From NCBI GenBank assembly GCA_964367935.1, contig CAYIYZ010000003.1:62001-126000 (forward strand): a stretch of DNA of 64,000 nt, written 5' to 3'. Below, one piece after another: positions 7,401-15,280 of the stretch. The notes under the pieces are model-generated. The model did no database searches. It was not told where the DNA came from and was given only the letters and a program-made list of their open reading frames with translations. Position 1 is the stretch's first letter; every line of letters begins with the position of its first letter. This DNA comes from Scatomorpha sp964367935 (GTDB lineage Bacteria; Bacillota; Clostridia; Oscillospirales; Oscillospiraceae). The translations under genes were made by a program, and so were the position numbers.

Positions 7401-8546
7401 ATGAAAAAAATTAAATTATTCGCACTGCTGCTCGCCCTAACTCTCATACTCCCCACTCATGGTGTGCAGGGTGCAGAGGCGGAAACGCTCGACATCTCCT
7501 CACCCTACGTCGTGCTCATTGAGCGTGACACGGGCACGGTGCTCTATGAGAAAAACGCACACGACAGAGGCGTGCCGGCAAGCGTCACGAAGGTTATGAC
7601 GCTCCTACTCATCGCCGAATACATAGACGGCGGACACATATCAAAAGATGATATAGTGACGGCAAGCGCCAACGCCGCCTCCATGGGTGGTAGCCAGATA
7701 TGGCTCGAGGAAGGAGAGCAGATGAGTGTGTCCGATATGGTCAAGTGCATAGCCATAGTTTCCGCTAACGACTGCGCCGTCGCTATGGCTGAGTACATAG
7801 CAGGCTCCGAGGAGGCTTTCGTACTCAAAATGAACGAACGTGCCGCTGAGCTTGGTCTCGAAAACACCAGCTTTTCAAATTGTACCGGCCTATTCGAGAG
7901 TCCGGAACACTACACGAGCGCTTACGATATTGCCATCATGAGCGCAGAGCTTCTAAAGCACGAGTGGATAAAGGAGTACACAAGCACTTGGACAGACAGC
8001 ATAAGAGATGGTGAGTTTGAGCTGTCGAACACGAATAAACTCGTGAGCTACTACGAGGGCATCACAGGCCTGAAAACAGGCTTCACCTCTACCGCCATGT
8101 ACTGCGTGTCCGCCTCCGCTATGCGTGATGGCATGGAACTCATCGCAGTCATTATGCATGGTGAGAGCATAGAGAGCCGAAATCATGACGCCGTAACGCT
8201 CTTGGACTATGGCTTCGCTAACTATGCGCTCTGCCCCCTAACTCAGGAACAGGACCTATATCCTGTGCAAGTGAACCTCGGGAAAACCGGTAGCGTCAAT
8301 GTCCGCTACGAAGGCGACAGCTCCGTGCTTATGTCTAAAAATGCGCTCGCTTCCGTGAGCTACGAAACAGTAATAGCCGACAGCATAGATGCGCCCGTAG
8401 CCGAGGGGCAGGCTGTGGGCAGTGTGAAGGTACTTTTAAACGGTGAGCTCATGGCAGAGATTCCCATAGTCGCTGACAGCTCTATAGAGCGCCTAACTCG
8501 TCTCGATATCTTTTTAGAACTCATGGCTCTACTCATCTCTTCTTGA
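7401..8546 (+). CDS. D-alanyl-D-alanine carboxypeptidase, DacF/PBP5 family
   Basis: A 381-residue secreted penicillin-binding protein (peptidase S11) that trims the terminal D-Ala of peptidoglycan pentapeptides. A signal peptide covers residues 1-25 (KK n-region, Leu-rich core, cleavage near AEA). The active-site motifs are S61-V-T-K64, S121-A-N123 and K225-T-G227, followed by the PBP5-type C-terminal domain. The start is the ATG at 7401 with CGGAGG 7 nt upstream; an earlier ATG at 7344 lacks a ribosome-binding site. No clear C-terminal amphipathic anchor is seen, although the last 20 residues are hydrophobic. DacF-type enzymes often act in spore cortex or vegetative wall maturation. Confidence 0.93.
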   Translation: MKKIKLFALLLALTLILPTHGVQGAEAETLDISSPYVVLIERDTGTVLYEKNAHDRGVPASVTKVMTLLLIAEYIDGGHISKDDIVTASANAASMGGSQIWLEEGEQMSVSDMVKCIAIVSANDCAVAMAEYIAGSEEAFVLKMNERAAELGLENTSFSNCTGLFESPEHYTSAYDIAIMSAELLKHEWIKEYTSTWTDSIRDGEFELSNTNKLVSYYEGITGLKTGFTSTAMYCVSASAMRDGMELIAVIMHGESIESRNHDAVTLLDYGFANYALCPLTQEQDLYPVQVNLGKTGSVNVRYEGDSSVLMSKNALASVSYETVIADSIDAPVAEGQAVGSVKVLLNGELMAEIPIVADSSIERLTRLDIFLELMALLISS

Positions 8547-8563
8547 CTATTTTGTAAAAAGAC

Positions 8564-8591
8564 TTGAAATTTTTCCAATTTTTTGTATAAT
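8564..8591 (+). promoter_or_regulatory. Promoter of pgi
   Basis: TTGAAA, 16-nt T-rich spacer, TATAAT, 66 nt before the pgi start. Confidence 0.8.
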
Positions 8592-8657
8592 ATCAGTGGT
8601 GCAGTTATGTAATTGCAAAATAAGTAGATATCTGGCGAAAGAAAAGAGGAGAAAAAG

Positions 8658-9932
8658 ATGCTTAAAGTCAATCTGTCGGGAACCATGGATTTTTTGGACA
8701 TGGGCGGCCCTGATTATGCGTCTACAGCAAAAGCGCATAGGATTTTGGAGGAACGGAGTGGCCCAGGCTCAGAGTTTACCGGTTGGCTTGACCTACCTCG
8801 TCTCGTCGAGGAGCGTGAGCTAAAACAAATTCAAGCTGCGGCAAACAAAATAAGGTCAAGATCTTCGGTCTTGGTTGTTGTAGGTATAGGCGGCTCATAT
8901 TTGGGTTCTCGTGCTGCTATCGAGATGCTGCGTCCCGTACCCCATCCCGATGATCCTAAGGTTATATACTTAGGCAACGGACTTTCTGCCAATTACCTCC
9001 ACCGCACTTTGGCTATGCTTGAAGACGTGGACTTTGACGTCAATGTCATATCTAAGTCAGGTACCACTTTGGAACCTGCCTTGGCTTTCCGTGCTGTCAG
9101 AGCTCTCTTGGATAAGAAGTACGGAGCGAACGCAAAAAAGCATATCTTCGCAACCACTGACCCCGAAAAGGGCGCGCTGTGCGCCATGGCGGACAGTGAA
9201 GGTTGGGAAAAGTTTGTTATACCTTCCGATGTCGGTGGCAGATTCAGTGTTCTTTCCGCTGTCGGACTCTTGCCCATGGCTGTTGCCGGCATAGATATCG
9301 CTGAGGTCTTACGTGCCGCCTGTGAGTCTTTCGAGCTTATGCAACAGAAAAACCCTGAAAACCCTGCATGGCAATACGCGGCTGTGCGTCAAGCTCTCTA
9401 CTCTAAGGGCTACTCAACGGAGGTCATGGCTTTCTACGAGCCCTCCTTGCGTGCTATTACAGAGTGGTGGAAACAGCTCTTCGGTGAGTCAGAGGGCAAA
9501 AACGGCATAGGTATTTTCCCTGCCAGTGTTGAGTATACTGCTGACTTACATTCCATGGGGCAATACATTCAAGATGGCTCGCGCACCCTTATGGAGACTG
9601 TAGTCAGCTTTGAAAACAGCGAGCACAGCTTCAGTGTACCTTTTCTCATGGGTAATCCCGACGGCTTAAACTACCTCGCCGGTCGTGAATTAGGCGAAAT
9701 TGAGAAGATAGCCGCAGAGGCTGTACGTGAGGCGCACATATCGGGTGGCGTTCCCAACATCACCATTAGTGTCGATGCTGCAAATGAACGTGGCTTCGCT
9801 GAACTTGTCACTTTCTTCGAGCTCTCTTGCGCACTTTCCGCTTACATGTCAGGTGTAAACCCTTTCGACCAACCCGGCGTCGAAGAATACAAAAAGAACA
9901 TGTTTAGACTATTGGGAAAATCAGAGAACTGA
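8658..9932 (+). CDS. pgi: Glucose-6-phosphate isomerase
   Basis: A 424-residue cytoplasmic enzyme interconverting glucose-6-phosphate and fructose-6-phosphate in glycolysis. The sugar-phosphate-binding SIS motifs VGIGGSYLGSRA and VISKSGTTLEP are present. The Pgi signature region KNGIGIFPASVEYTADLHSMGQYIQDG follows, with the downstream catalytic Lys-containing segment QPGVEEYKKNMF. The length matches the short Gram-positive form (about 450 residues). AGGAG lies 7 nt before the ATG. It appears to be a single-gene unit with its own promoter. Confidence 0.97.
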   Translation: MLKVNLSGTMDFLDMGGPDYASTAKAHRILEERSGPGSEFTGWLDLPRLVEERELKQIQAAANKIRSRSSVLVVVGIGGSYLGSRAAIEMLRPVPHPDDPKVIYLGNGLSANYLHRTLAMLEDVDFDVNVISKSGTTLEPALAFRAVRALLDKKYGANAKKHIFATTDPEKGALCAMADSEGWEKFVIPSDVGGRFSVLSAVGLLPMAVAGIDIAEVLRAACESFELMQQKNPENPAWQYAAVRQALYSKGYSTEVMAFYEPSLRAITEWWKQLFGESEGKNGIGIFPASVEYTADLHSMGQYIQDGSRTLMETVVSFENSEHSFSVPFLMGNPDGLNYLAGRELGEIEKIAAEAVREAHISGGVPNITISVDAANERGFAELVTFFELSCALSAYMSGVNPFDQPGVEEYKKNMFRLLGKSEN

Positions 9933-9971
9933 GGTATTTGTTAAAAATAGCTTAAATTTTAGTTATTTTTA

Positions 9972-10000
9972 TTGAACTTTGGCGTTAATGATGATAAAAT
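9972..10000 (+). promoter_or_regulatory. Promoter of the small P-loop gene
   Basis: TTGAAC, 17-nt spacer, TAAAAT, 60 nt before the start at 10061. Confidence 0.7.
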
Positions 10001-10060
10001 AGGCTTACATATAGGGGACATACACCATGTCACCATAAAATGCAAAGGAGCGTGAACACT

Positions 10061-10468
10061 ATGGTTAAGGTAATTTTGGGTCTCAAGGGTTCGGGTAAAA
10101 CTAAGAAAATTGTAGACTTAATACATGAAGCACTTAAAAGCGAGCATGGTAATGTTGTTTGCATAGAGCGTAAGAAGAACCTCACTTACGACATTCCTCA
10201 TCAGGTTCGTCTTATTGACGCAAGCGATTATCCCTTCGGCGGCACGGACTTTATGAAGGGCTTCCTTAGTGGTCTGAGATCAGGCAACTATGATATCACA
10301 CATATATTCATCGATAACTTCCATAAGCTTTTCTCTGGCGACGAGGCCGAAGTTATCGCTTTTCTTGATTGGCTGCACGTGTTCTCTGAGAAAGAGACCG
10401 TTCGCTTTACAATCTCCATGAGTCTTGACCCTGAAACAGCGAGCCCCGAAATAACAAAGTACATGTAG
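10061..10468 (+). CDS. Small P-loop ATP-binding protein of unknown function
   Basis: A 135-residue protein with a Walker A motif at the very N-terminus (GLKGSGKT, residues 7-14). A Walker B-like strand appears later (ITHIFIDNF) with D rather than DE. No fused domain is present, and it is shorter than typical kinases. Similar small ATPases are common single genes in Clostridia, but I know of no assigned role. The ATG at 10061 has AAAGGAG 10 nt upstream; an ATG at 10040 is less likely. It has its own promoter and terminator. Confidence 0.85.
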   Translation: MVKVILGLKGSGKTKKIVDLIHEALKSEHGNVVCIERKKNLTYDIPHQVRLIDASDYPFGGTDFMKGFLSGLRSGNYDITHIFIDNFHKLFSGDEAEVIAFLDWLHVFSEKETVRFTISMSLDPETASPEITKYM

Positions 10469-10491
10469 TACTTGCTATTTTGCAAATCCAG

Positions 10492-10527
10492 TACCGTAGA
10501 GCAAAGATTTAGCTCTACGGTATTTTT
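10492..10527 (+). terminator. Rho-independent terminator
   Basis: An 11-bp stem (TACCGTAGAGC / GCTCTACGGTA) with a 9-nt loop is followed by TTTTTA. Confidence 0.92.
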
Positions 10528-10660
10528 ATCAGGGTAAAGCATGGATACCTGTACATTTGTGCGATGTGATGAAATTGTGATTTTGATATAATTAATTGGT
10601 TTATTATTAATATTTTTTGACGTTTACGTCTTAATTATTTTATGAAAGAGAGGTATAACT

Positions 10661-11377
10661 ATGGGATTATTCGACAAAAAATATTGCGATGTGTGCGGTG
10701 ATAAAATTGGACTGCTGGGAAATCGCAAGCTTGAAGACGGTAATTTATGCAAAGACTGCGCTAAGAAGCTCTCTCCTTTTTTCGATGATAGGAGAGATTC
10801 GACCGTAGACGAGATAAAGGCACAGCTTGCATACCGTGAAGAAAACGAGCAAAAAGTGGGAAACTTTACGCCAACAAAAGTCATTGGTAGCGGAAACTTA
10901 ATCTGCATCGATGAGGATAGCAGAACTTGGCTGTTTACTCGCACTCGAAAGTGGAAGGATACTAACCCTGATATTATCTCTTTTTCACAGGTCACAGGCT
11001 GCGACATCGATATAGACGAAAACGAGCGTGAGATATATACTGAGGATGAGGATGGCAAGCGTGAAAGCTACAATCCACCACGCTACGACAGGTCATACGA
11101 CTTCTTTGTTACTATCTACATAAACTCGCCTTGGTTTGATCAGATAAGATTTAAGGTCAACGACACCGAACTCGAAAACCGCTTCTGCCCCGAGTACAAA
11201 GAGGCTCAGCGTAACGCCGAGGAGATCAAGGATGCTTTGACCGGATTCAGAGACACTGTACGCGAGGAAGTTATGGCGGCAAACGCTCCGAAATCCGTGG
11301 TAGCTTGCCCGAACTGCGGCGCCACCACAACGCCTGACGCAAGTAACTGCTGTGAGTTCTGCGGCGGGCCTTGCTAG
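10661..11377 (+). CDS. DUF4428-like zinc-ribbon protein
   Basis: A 238-residue protein with two zinc-binding ends. The N-terminal CDVCGDKIGLLG...CKDC (C9, C12, C30, C33) is the pattern of DUF4428 domains. The C-terminal zinc ribbon has C216, C219, C231 and C234. Between them is an acidic middle region (residues 60-200) resembling the domain that follows DUF4428 in other Firmicutes. No membrane segment is seen. The function is unknown; such proteins often accompany stress or antimicrobial-resistance loci. The gene is likely monocistronic, with GAGAGG before the ATG. Confidence 0.85.
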   Translation: MGLFDKKYCDVCGDKIGLLGNRKLEDGNLCKDCAKKLSPFFDDRRDSTVDEIKAQLAYREENEQKVGNFTPTKVIGSGNLICIDEDSRTWLFTRTRKWKDTNPDIISFSQVTGCDIDIDENEREIYTEDEDGKRESYNPPRYDRSYDFFVTIYINSPWFDQIRFKVNDTELENRFCPEYKEAQRNAEEIKDALTGFRDTVREEVMAANAPKSVVACPNCGATTTPDASNCCEFCGGPC

Positions 11378-11398
11378 AATAGTACAAACAAAACTAAA

Positions 11399-11429
11399 CT
11401 TAGGGGATGCATTATGTGTATCCCCTAAG
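11399..11429 (+). terminator. Hairpin after the zinc-ribbon gene
   Basis: A 10-bp stem (CTTAGGGGAT / ATCCCCTAAG) with an 11-nt loop is followed by CTTTG. The T-run is weak, so it may be leaky. Confidence 0.6.
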
Positions 11430-11476
11430 CTTTGTAGTATGGCATCATTCCCTAAATAAGAATAGGAAGTACCTGA

Positions 11477-13171
11477 ATGAAAAAAAATGCCCGGCATTTA
11501 ATTAAAAAGTCCATTTTCTTTGCTTTACTCATCTTTATTGCGCAATTTTCCTACTTGATTCTGCGCGATTCAACTGAATATTCATTTGCAGGAGGATTTC
11601 TTTTTTACCTTTCTTGTGGTATTTATATCGGCATATTTGCTTATTGGACTTTTAGTATCTATAACAGAATAATGAAGTGTAAAGCTCGTGATTATCTAAT
11701 TTTCATCGGCATTATTATGATTTTTTGGATAGTCGTCCGCAGCATAAAGTGGACTGCTTTCATTTTATTAATCGAGGAGGCGCGGGCCGCATGGTATCTG
11801 TTTTATGTACCATATTTGGTCGCACCTACCCTTTGCGTTTTTGTAGCTCTTACCATCAACAAAAATGAGGACTATAGACCCGACAAAAGATGGAACATTC
11901 TCTTTATCATCACCGCTATTCTTTTGTTACTTGTCTTGAGCAATGATTTCCACAAACTTGTCTTTAATGCGAATTTAGAAGTCCACGATATGTTAAACGA
12001 TTACACGCACAATGTGCTATATTATGTAATTGTCGTCTATATTTTGGCCTTATTTATATTGACCGCCACTGTACTGGCAAAGAACATCAGGGTTGGCGCT
12101 GAGTCCAGCAGGAGAGTTCTAAAACTTCTTGCCCTACTTTTTGTTATAGTGATCTGCTATCTCATCTTATATGTACTTAACATTTCCTTGATACGACTCC
12201 TTGTCGACACCACTGTGTTTTCTTGCCTCTCGTTTATTGTTTTTTGGGAAATATGTATTCAGGGCGGTCTAATACCTACAAACAGGCGGCATGGAGCTTT
12301 CTTCTCACTGTCTGATTTGAGCGCTCAAATACTGGATAAGGTGGGCGTGCCGAAATATTCATCATTTAACTCTGAGCCTCTCACAGAGGAGCGTTTCCTC
12401 ACACTCAAGGATACAGGAACTATTAAGTCTGATAATGAACTTCAGCACATGACTAAAATTACGGGTGGCTATGTGTCTTGGGCCAGTGATATATCAGAGA
12501 TAAGTGAGCTAATCAATGAATTGACACAAATAAACTCAGAGCTCTATGATGAGATTGAGCTGTTGTCCGAAGAGAGAAAGCAAGAGGAAGAAACACTCAA
12601 AATCAAAGAGCAGTTAATCTTGCATAACATCCTTACTGCCGAAATGCAACCGCACATAGAGAAAATTATAAGTAAAATAGCTGAAGGAAATCACGCTTCA
12701 GCCGAAGATAAAAAGACAGCACTCTTCGAGGTCAGCCTTATTTCCGCTTACCTTAAAAGGAAAGTAAACCTAATCATCCTCAGTCAAGTTAGCGAAAAGA
12801 CCACAGCTAAGGAGCTTCAACTCGTATTCGAGGAATGTTTCCAGGTGCTCAGATTACATTCCGTCACCTGCATATTCAGTATAATTACAGGCTGTGAACT
12901 GCACTTTGATACCGCCATGTTGTGCCTTGACCTTTTCCAAACCTTGGTTGAAAATCTTTTTTTAAGCCTAAATGTAGTATATATGACCGTAGGCATGGAA
13001 GACGACGATATGAAGTTTACCATCAGCGTAGACAATGAAGACAGTGATCTCTCTCTCTTATTATCCGAACTTAACGAGAAAGAAGTGCTCCCGAAAGGCT
13101 ACCGCTTAAACATAAGTAAAGAATCTGACGGACAACACATATGCCTTACAGCAAAAGGAGGTCTTATATGA
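11477..13171 (+). CDS. 7TM membrane sensor with degenerate histidine-kinase-like C-terminus
   Basis: A 564-residue protein. Residues 10-250 hold seven or eight hydrophobic segments in the layout of the histidine-kinase N-terminal 7TM sensor region. Residues 325-390 are a charged coiled coil. The C-terminal part aligns in position with a kinase core (a His in LHNILTAEMQPH and a segment LCLDLFQTLVENLFLSL where the N-box should be). However, no GxGxG ATP-lid motif is visible, so kinase activity is doubtful. It overlaps the next gene by 4 nt (ATGA), indicating coupled synthesis. I interpret it as the sensory partner or pseudokinase of the downstream kinase. The ligand is unknown. Confidence 0.8.
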   Translation: MKKNARHLIKKSIFFALLIFIAQFSYLILRDSTEYSFAGGFLFYLSCGIYIGIFAYWTFSIYNRIMKCKARDYLIFIGIIMIFWIVVRSIKWTAFILLIEEARAAWYLFYVPYLVAPTLCVFVALTINKNEDYRPDKRWNILFIITAILLLLVLSNDFHKLVFNANLEVHDMLNDYTHNVLYYVIVVYILALFILTATVLAKNIRVGAESSRRVLKLLALLFVIVICYLILYVLNISLIRLLVDTTVFSCLSFIVFWEICIQGGLIPTNRRHGAFFSLSDLSAQILDKVGVPKYSSFNSEPLTEERFLTLKDTGTIKSDNELQHMTKITGGYVSWASDISEISELINELTQINSELYDEIELLSEERKQEEETLKIKEQLILHNILTAEMQPHIEKIISKIAEGNHASAEDKKTALFEVSLISAYLKRKVNLIILSQVSEKTTAKELQLVFEECFQVLRLHSVTCIFSIITGCELHFDTAMLCLDLFQTLVENLFLSLNVVYMTVGMEDDDMKFTISVDNEDSDLSLLLSELNEKEVLPKGYRLNISKESDGQHICLTAKGGLI

Positions 13172-14496
13172 TCCTCACTTTGAATTACCACGAGAGATTA
13201 GGCTATTGCTTGGCACTGTTGATCATCTGCTTCGCCCTACTCACTCTCGCAAGTATGGTTATCGCCATTAATAGGCACAGAATTAAGTATACGCTACTCG
13301 CTATCACTGTCACCCTGCTCTGTATCACTTGGTTATTTGCATCCGTTTTCTTGGAGTATATTAGAGTGGAAGTTGGGCACTTAACCTTTGTCTCCAATAT
13401 CTTTACAGTGTTTATGATTAACATCCCTCTTTTTGTGTACGTGATTTTTTCCTTTTTGAGCATAGCTTGGGCGATATTCATTTTATATAGCGTACATATC
13501 GCAACCAACAACTCAATCAGCAGATTTTCAATTAAGGAGTCCATAGAGAACCTGCCCATGGGTCTGTGCTTTCTATCGCAAGACGGTGACTTATCACTCT
13601 CTAACCACACTATGCGACGGCTGAGTTTTTACCTTACAAAAAAAGATTTGCAAAACGGCTTAGAGTTTTGGTCCGACTTAATGGCAATGCGAGAATCCGA
13701 CATGTGTGTTATTAGCGACGAAAACCCCTCATTCATATTGAATAACGGCGAGGTGTGGCAGTTTAGCAAAACATTTTGCACCATAGGCGACGAGGAATAT
13801 CAGTCTATAAAAGCAAGTAATATCACGCAGTTTTACGCGCTCTCACAAAATATAGAAGCTGCTAATGATAAACTCAAAAATCAGCAGCAACGTCTAAAAA
13901 ATCTGCTACTCAACAAGGAATATAACGCTGCAGAACAGGTAGCTATAGACACTAAGGTACAGTACCACGATGACTTCGGCAACCTCCTCGTACTGACAAA
14001 AAAGATCCTGGCAGAACGCCCCGACGAAAGTAAGCTAGAAGATATCGTCAACGCTTGGACAGGATTAGCGGACAAAATCGTGAACAAGGACACCACATCC
14101 GACCTTAGCTTGGCGCAGGTGCAAGCATTTGCGTTAAAGCTAAACTGTGAACTTAGCATTACAGGGCAGTTACCGGCAGATGCCGAAAAAGCAGCTTTAT
14201 TTTTGCTTATCGTAAACGAAATGCTTAAAAATGCGGTATACCACGCCAAAGCCGACAAACTTCACGTAAGCTTTGGTGACGATGGCGTCAATTATACACT
14301 CACTACAGAAAACAAAGCACATTTTGTGGGCAAAAGGCTCGTAGAGGGCGGAGGGCTAAGCGGCATACGTCAAAAAGTAGAGCACTTTGATGGCTGTATG
14401 GAAATCACCAGCGGAGATAAAATTTTATTGACAATTGCTGTCCCAAAAGGGTACAGTAATTGGAGTATAACTACTAATGGAGGAAAATATGTATAA
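13168..14496 (+). CDS. Membrane sensor histidine kinase (HisKA_3/NarX-LytS-like core)
   Basis: A 442-residue protein with three or four transmembrane segments in residues 12-110 and a PAS-like linker from about 124 (NLPMGLCFLSQDGDLSLSN). A coiled coil (225-262) leads into the phosphoacceptor His267 in QYHDDFGNLL. The ATPase domain has an N-box (N350-E-M-L-K-N355) and a glycine-rich lid GGGLSGIRQKVEHFDG (394-409). The order matches kinases that phosphorylate NarL-type regulators. The start ATG at 13168 has AAAGGAGG 6 nt upstream and overlaps the preceding stop codon. The gene overlaps the regulator gene by 8 nt. Confidence 0.88.
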   Translation: MILTLNYHERLGYCLALLIICFALLTLASMVIAINRHRIKYTLLAITVTLLCITWLFASVFLEYIRVEVGHLTFVSNIFTVFMINIPLFVYVIFSFLSIAWAIFILYSVHIATNNSISRFSIKESIENLPMGLCFLSQDGDLSLSNHTMRRLSFYLTKKDLQNGLEFWSDLMAMRESDMCVISDENPSFILNNGEVWQFSKTFCTIGDEEYQSIKASNITQFYALSQNIEAANDKLKNQQQRLKNLLLNKEYNAAEQVAIDTKVQYHDDFGNLLVLTKKILAERPDESKLEDIVNAWTGLADKIVNKDTTSDLSLAQVQAFALKLNCELSITGQLPADAEKAALFLLIVNEMLKNAVYHAKADKLHVSFGDDGVNYTLTTENKAHFVGKRLVEGGGLSGIRQKVEHFDGCMEITSGDKILLTIAVPKGYSNWSITTNGGKYV

Positions 14497-15121
14497 GGTG
14501 TTACTTGTGGACGACCAAAAAAGTTCAAGGGACTTGCTAAGCTACACTATGGCTGATAGTAAAGCATACAACATAGTCAATACTCTGTGTGATGCAGACG
14601 CTGCTCCTGACTATTGCAGAGCAAATACCGTTGACTTAGTTCTTATGGATATACACACAAATGGCAAAGAAAATGGATTATTAGCTGCCAAGCAGATAAA
14701 GGAGCTGCGTCCTGCGACCAAAGTCATCATCGTGACCTTCATGGTGCGTGCAGAACATATTAACATCGCAAGGCAAATAGGCTGTGAGGGCTTCTGGTAC
14801 AAAGATCACAGTAAGGAAAAGCTCTTGGAAGTCATAGACTCTGTCATGGCCGGTGCTACAGTCTACCCTGACAGCGCTCCGGTAATCACCATTGGTATGG
14901 CGAAATCTACAGAGTTCACTAAACAGGAGTTGAGAGTCTTACAGGCTAAGGTCAACGGCTACTCCAACAGTGAAACCTGTGAGAAACTCGGCATCAGCGT
15001 CAGCACACTAAACTTCCACATAAGTAACCTTAAAAGTAAAACAGGCTATAGCAGTCTATTACAACTTACCGCCGATGTCGTTATGCAACGCTTTATTATT
15101 GCTGAACGCTTAGACGACTGA
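14489..15121 (+). CDS. NarL/FixJ-family response regulator
   Basis: A 210-residue two-component regulator. The receiver domain covers 1-120, with acidic pocket D8-D9, phospho-acceptor D54 (VLMDIH) and K105. The LuxR-type HTH is at about 145-195 (FTKQELRVLQAKVNGYSNSETCEKLGISVSTLNFHISNLKSK). The partner is the overlapping upstream kinase. GGAGG lies 5 nt before the ATG at 14489. The target genes are unknown; the S-layer-like gene 160 nt downstream on the same strand is one candidate. A strong terminator ends the operon. Confidence 0.95.
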   Translation: MYKVLLVDDQKSSRDLLSYTMADSKAYNIVNTLCDADAAPDYCRANTVDLVLMDIHTNGKENGLLAAKQIKELRPATKVIIVTFMVRAEHINIARQIGCEGFWYKDHSKEKLLEVIDSVMAGATVYPDSAPVITIGMAKSTEFTKQELRVLQAKVNGYSNSETCEKLGISVSTLNFHISNLKSKTGYSSLLQLTADVVMQRFIIAERLDD

Positions 15122-15136
15122 TACTTATACAATTTT

Positions 15137-15183
15137 ATGATGAGATTACAACCTTAGATTGTTGTAATCTCATCATTTGTTTT
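15137..15183 (+). terminator. Rho-independent terminator of the sensor/regulator operon
   Basis: A perfect 16-bp stem (15137-15152 with 15161-15176) and an 8-nt loop are followed by TTGTTTT. Confidence 0.92.
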
Positions 15184-15280
15184 ATATCAACACATATGCA
15201 CAAACCTAAATATTTATATGAGGTAGATATGGGTGATTTTGTATATAATAGATGGATAATAAGTTGGGGGAGGGAATAAT

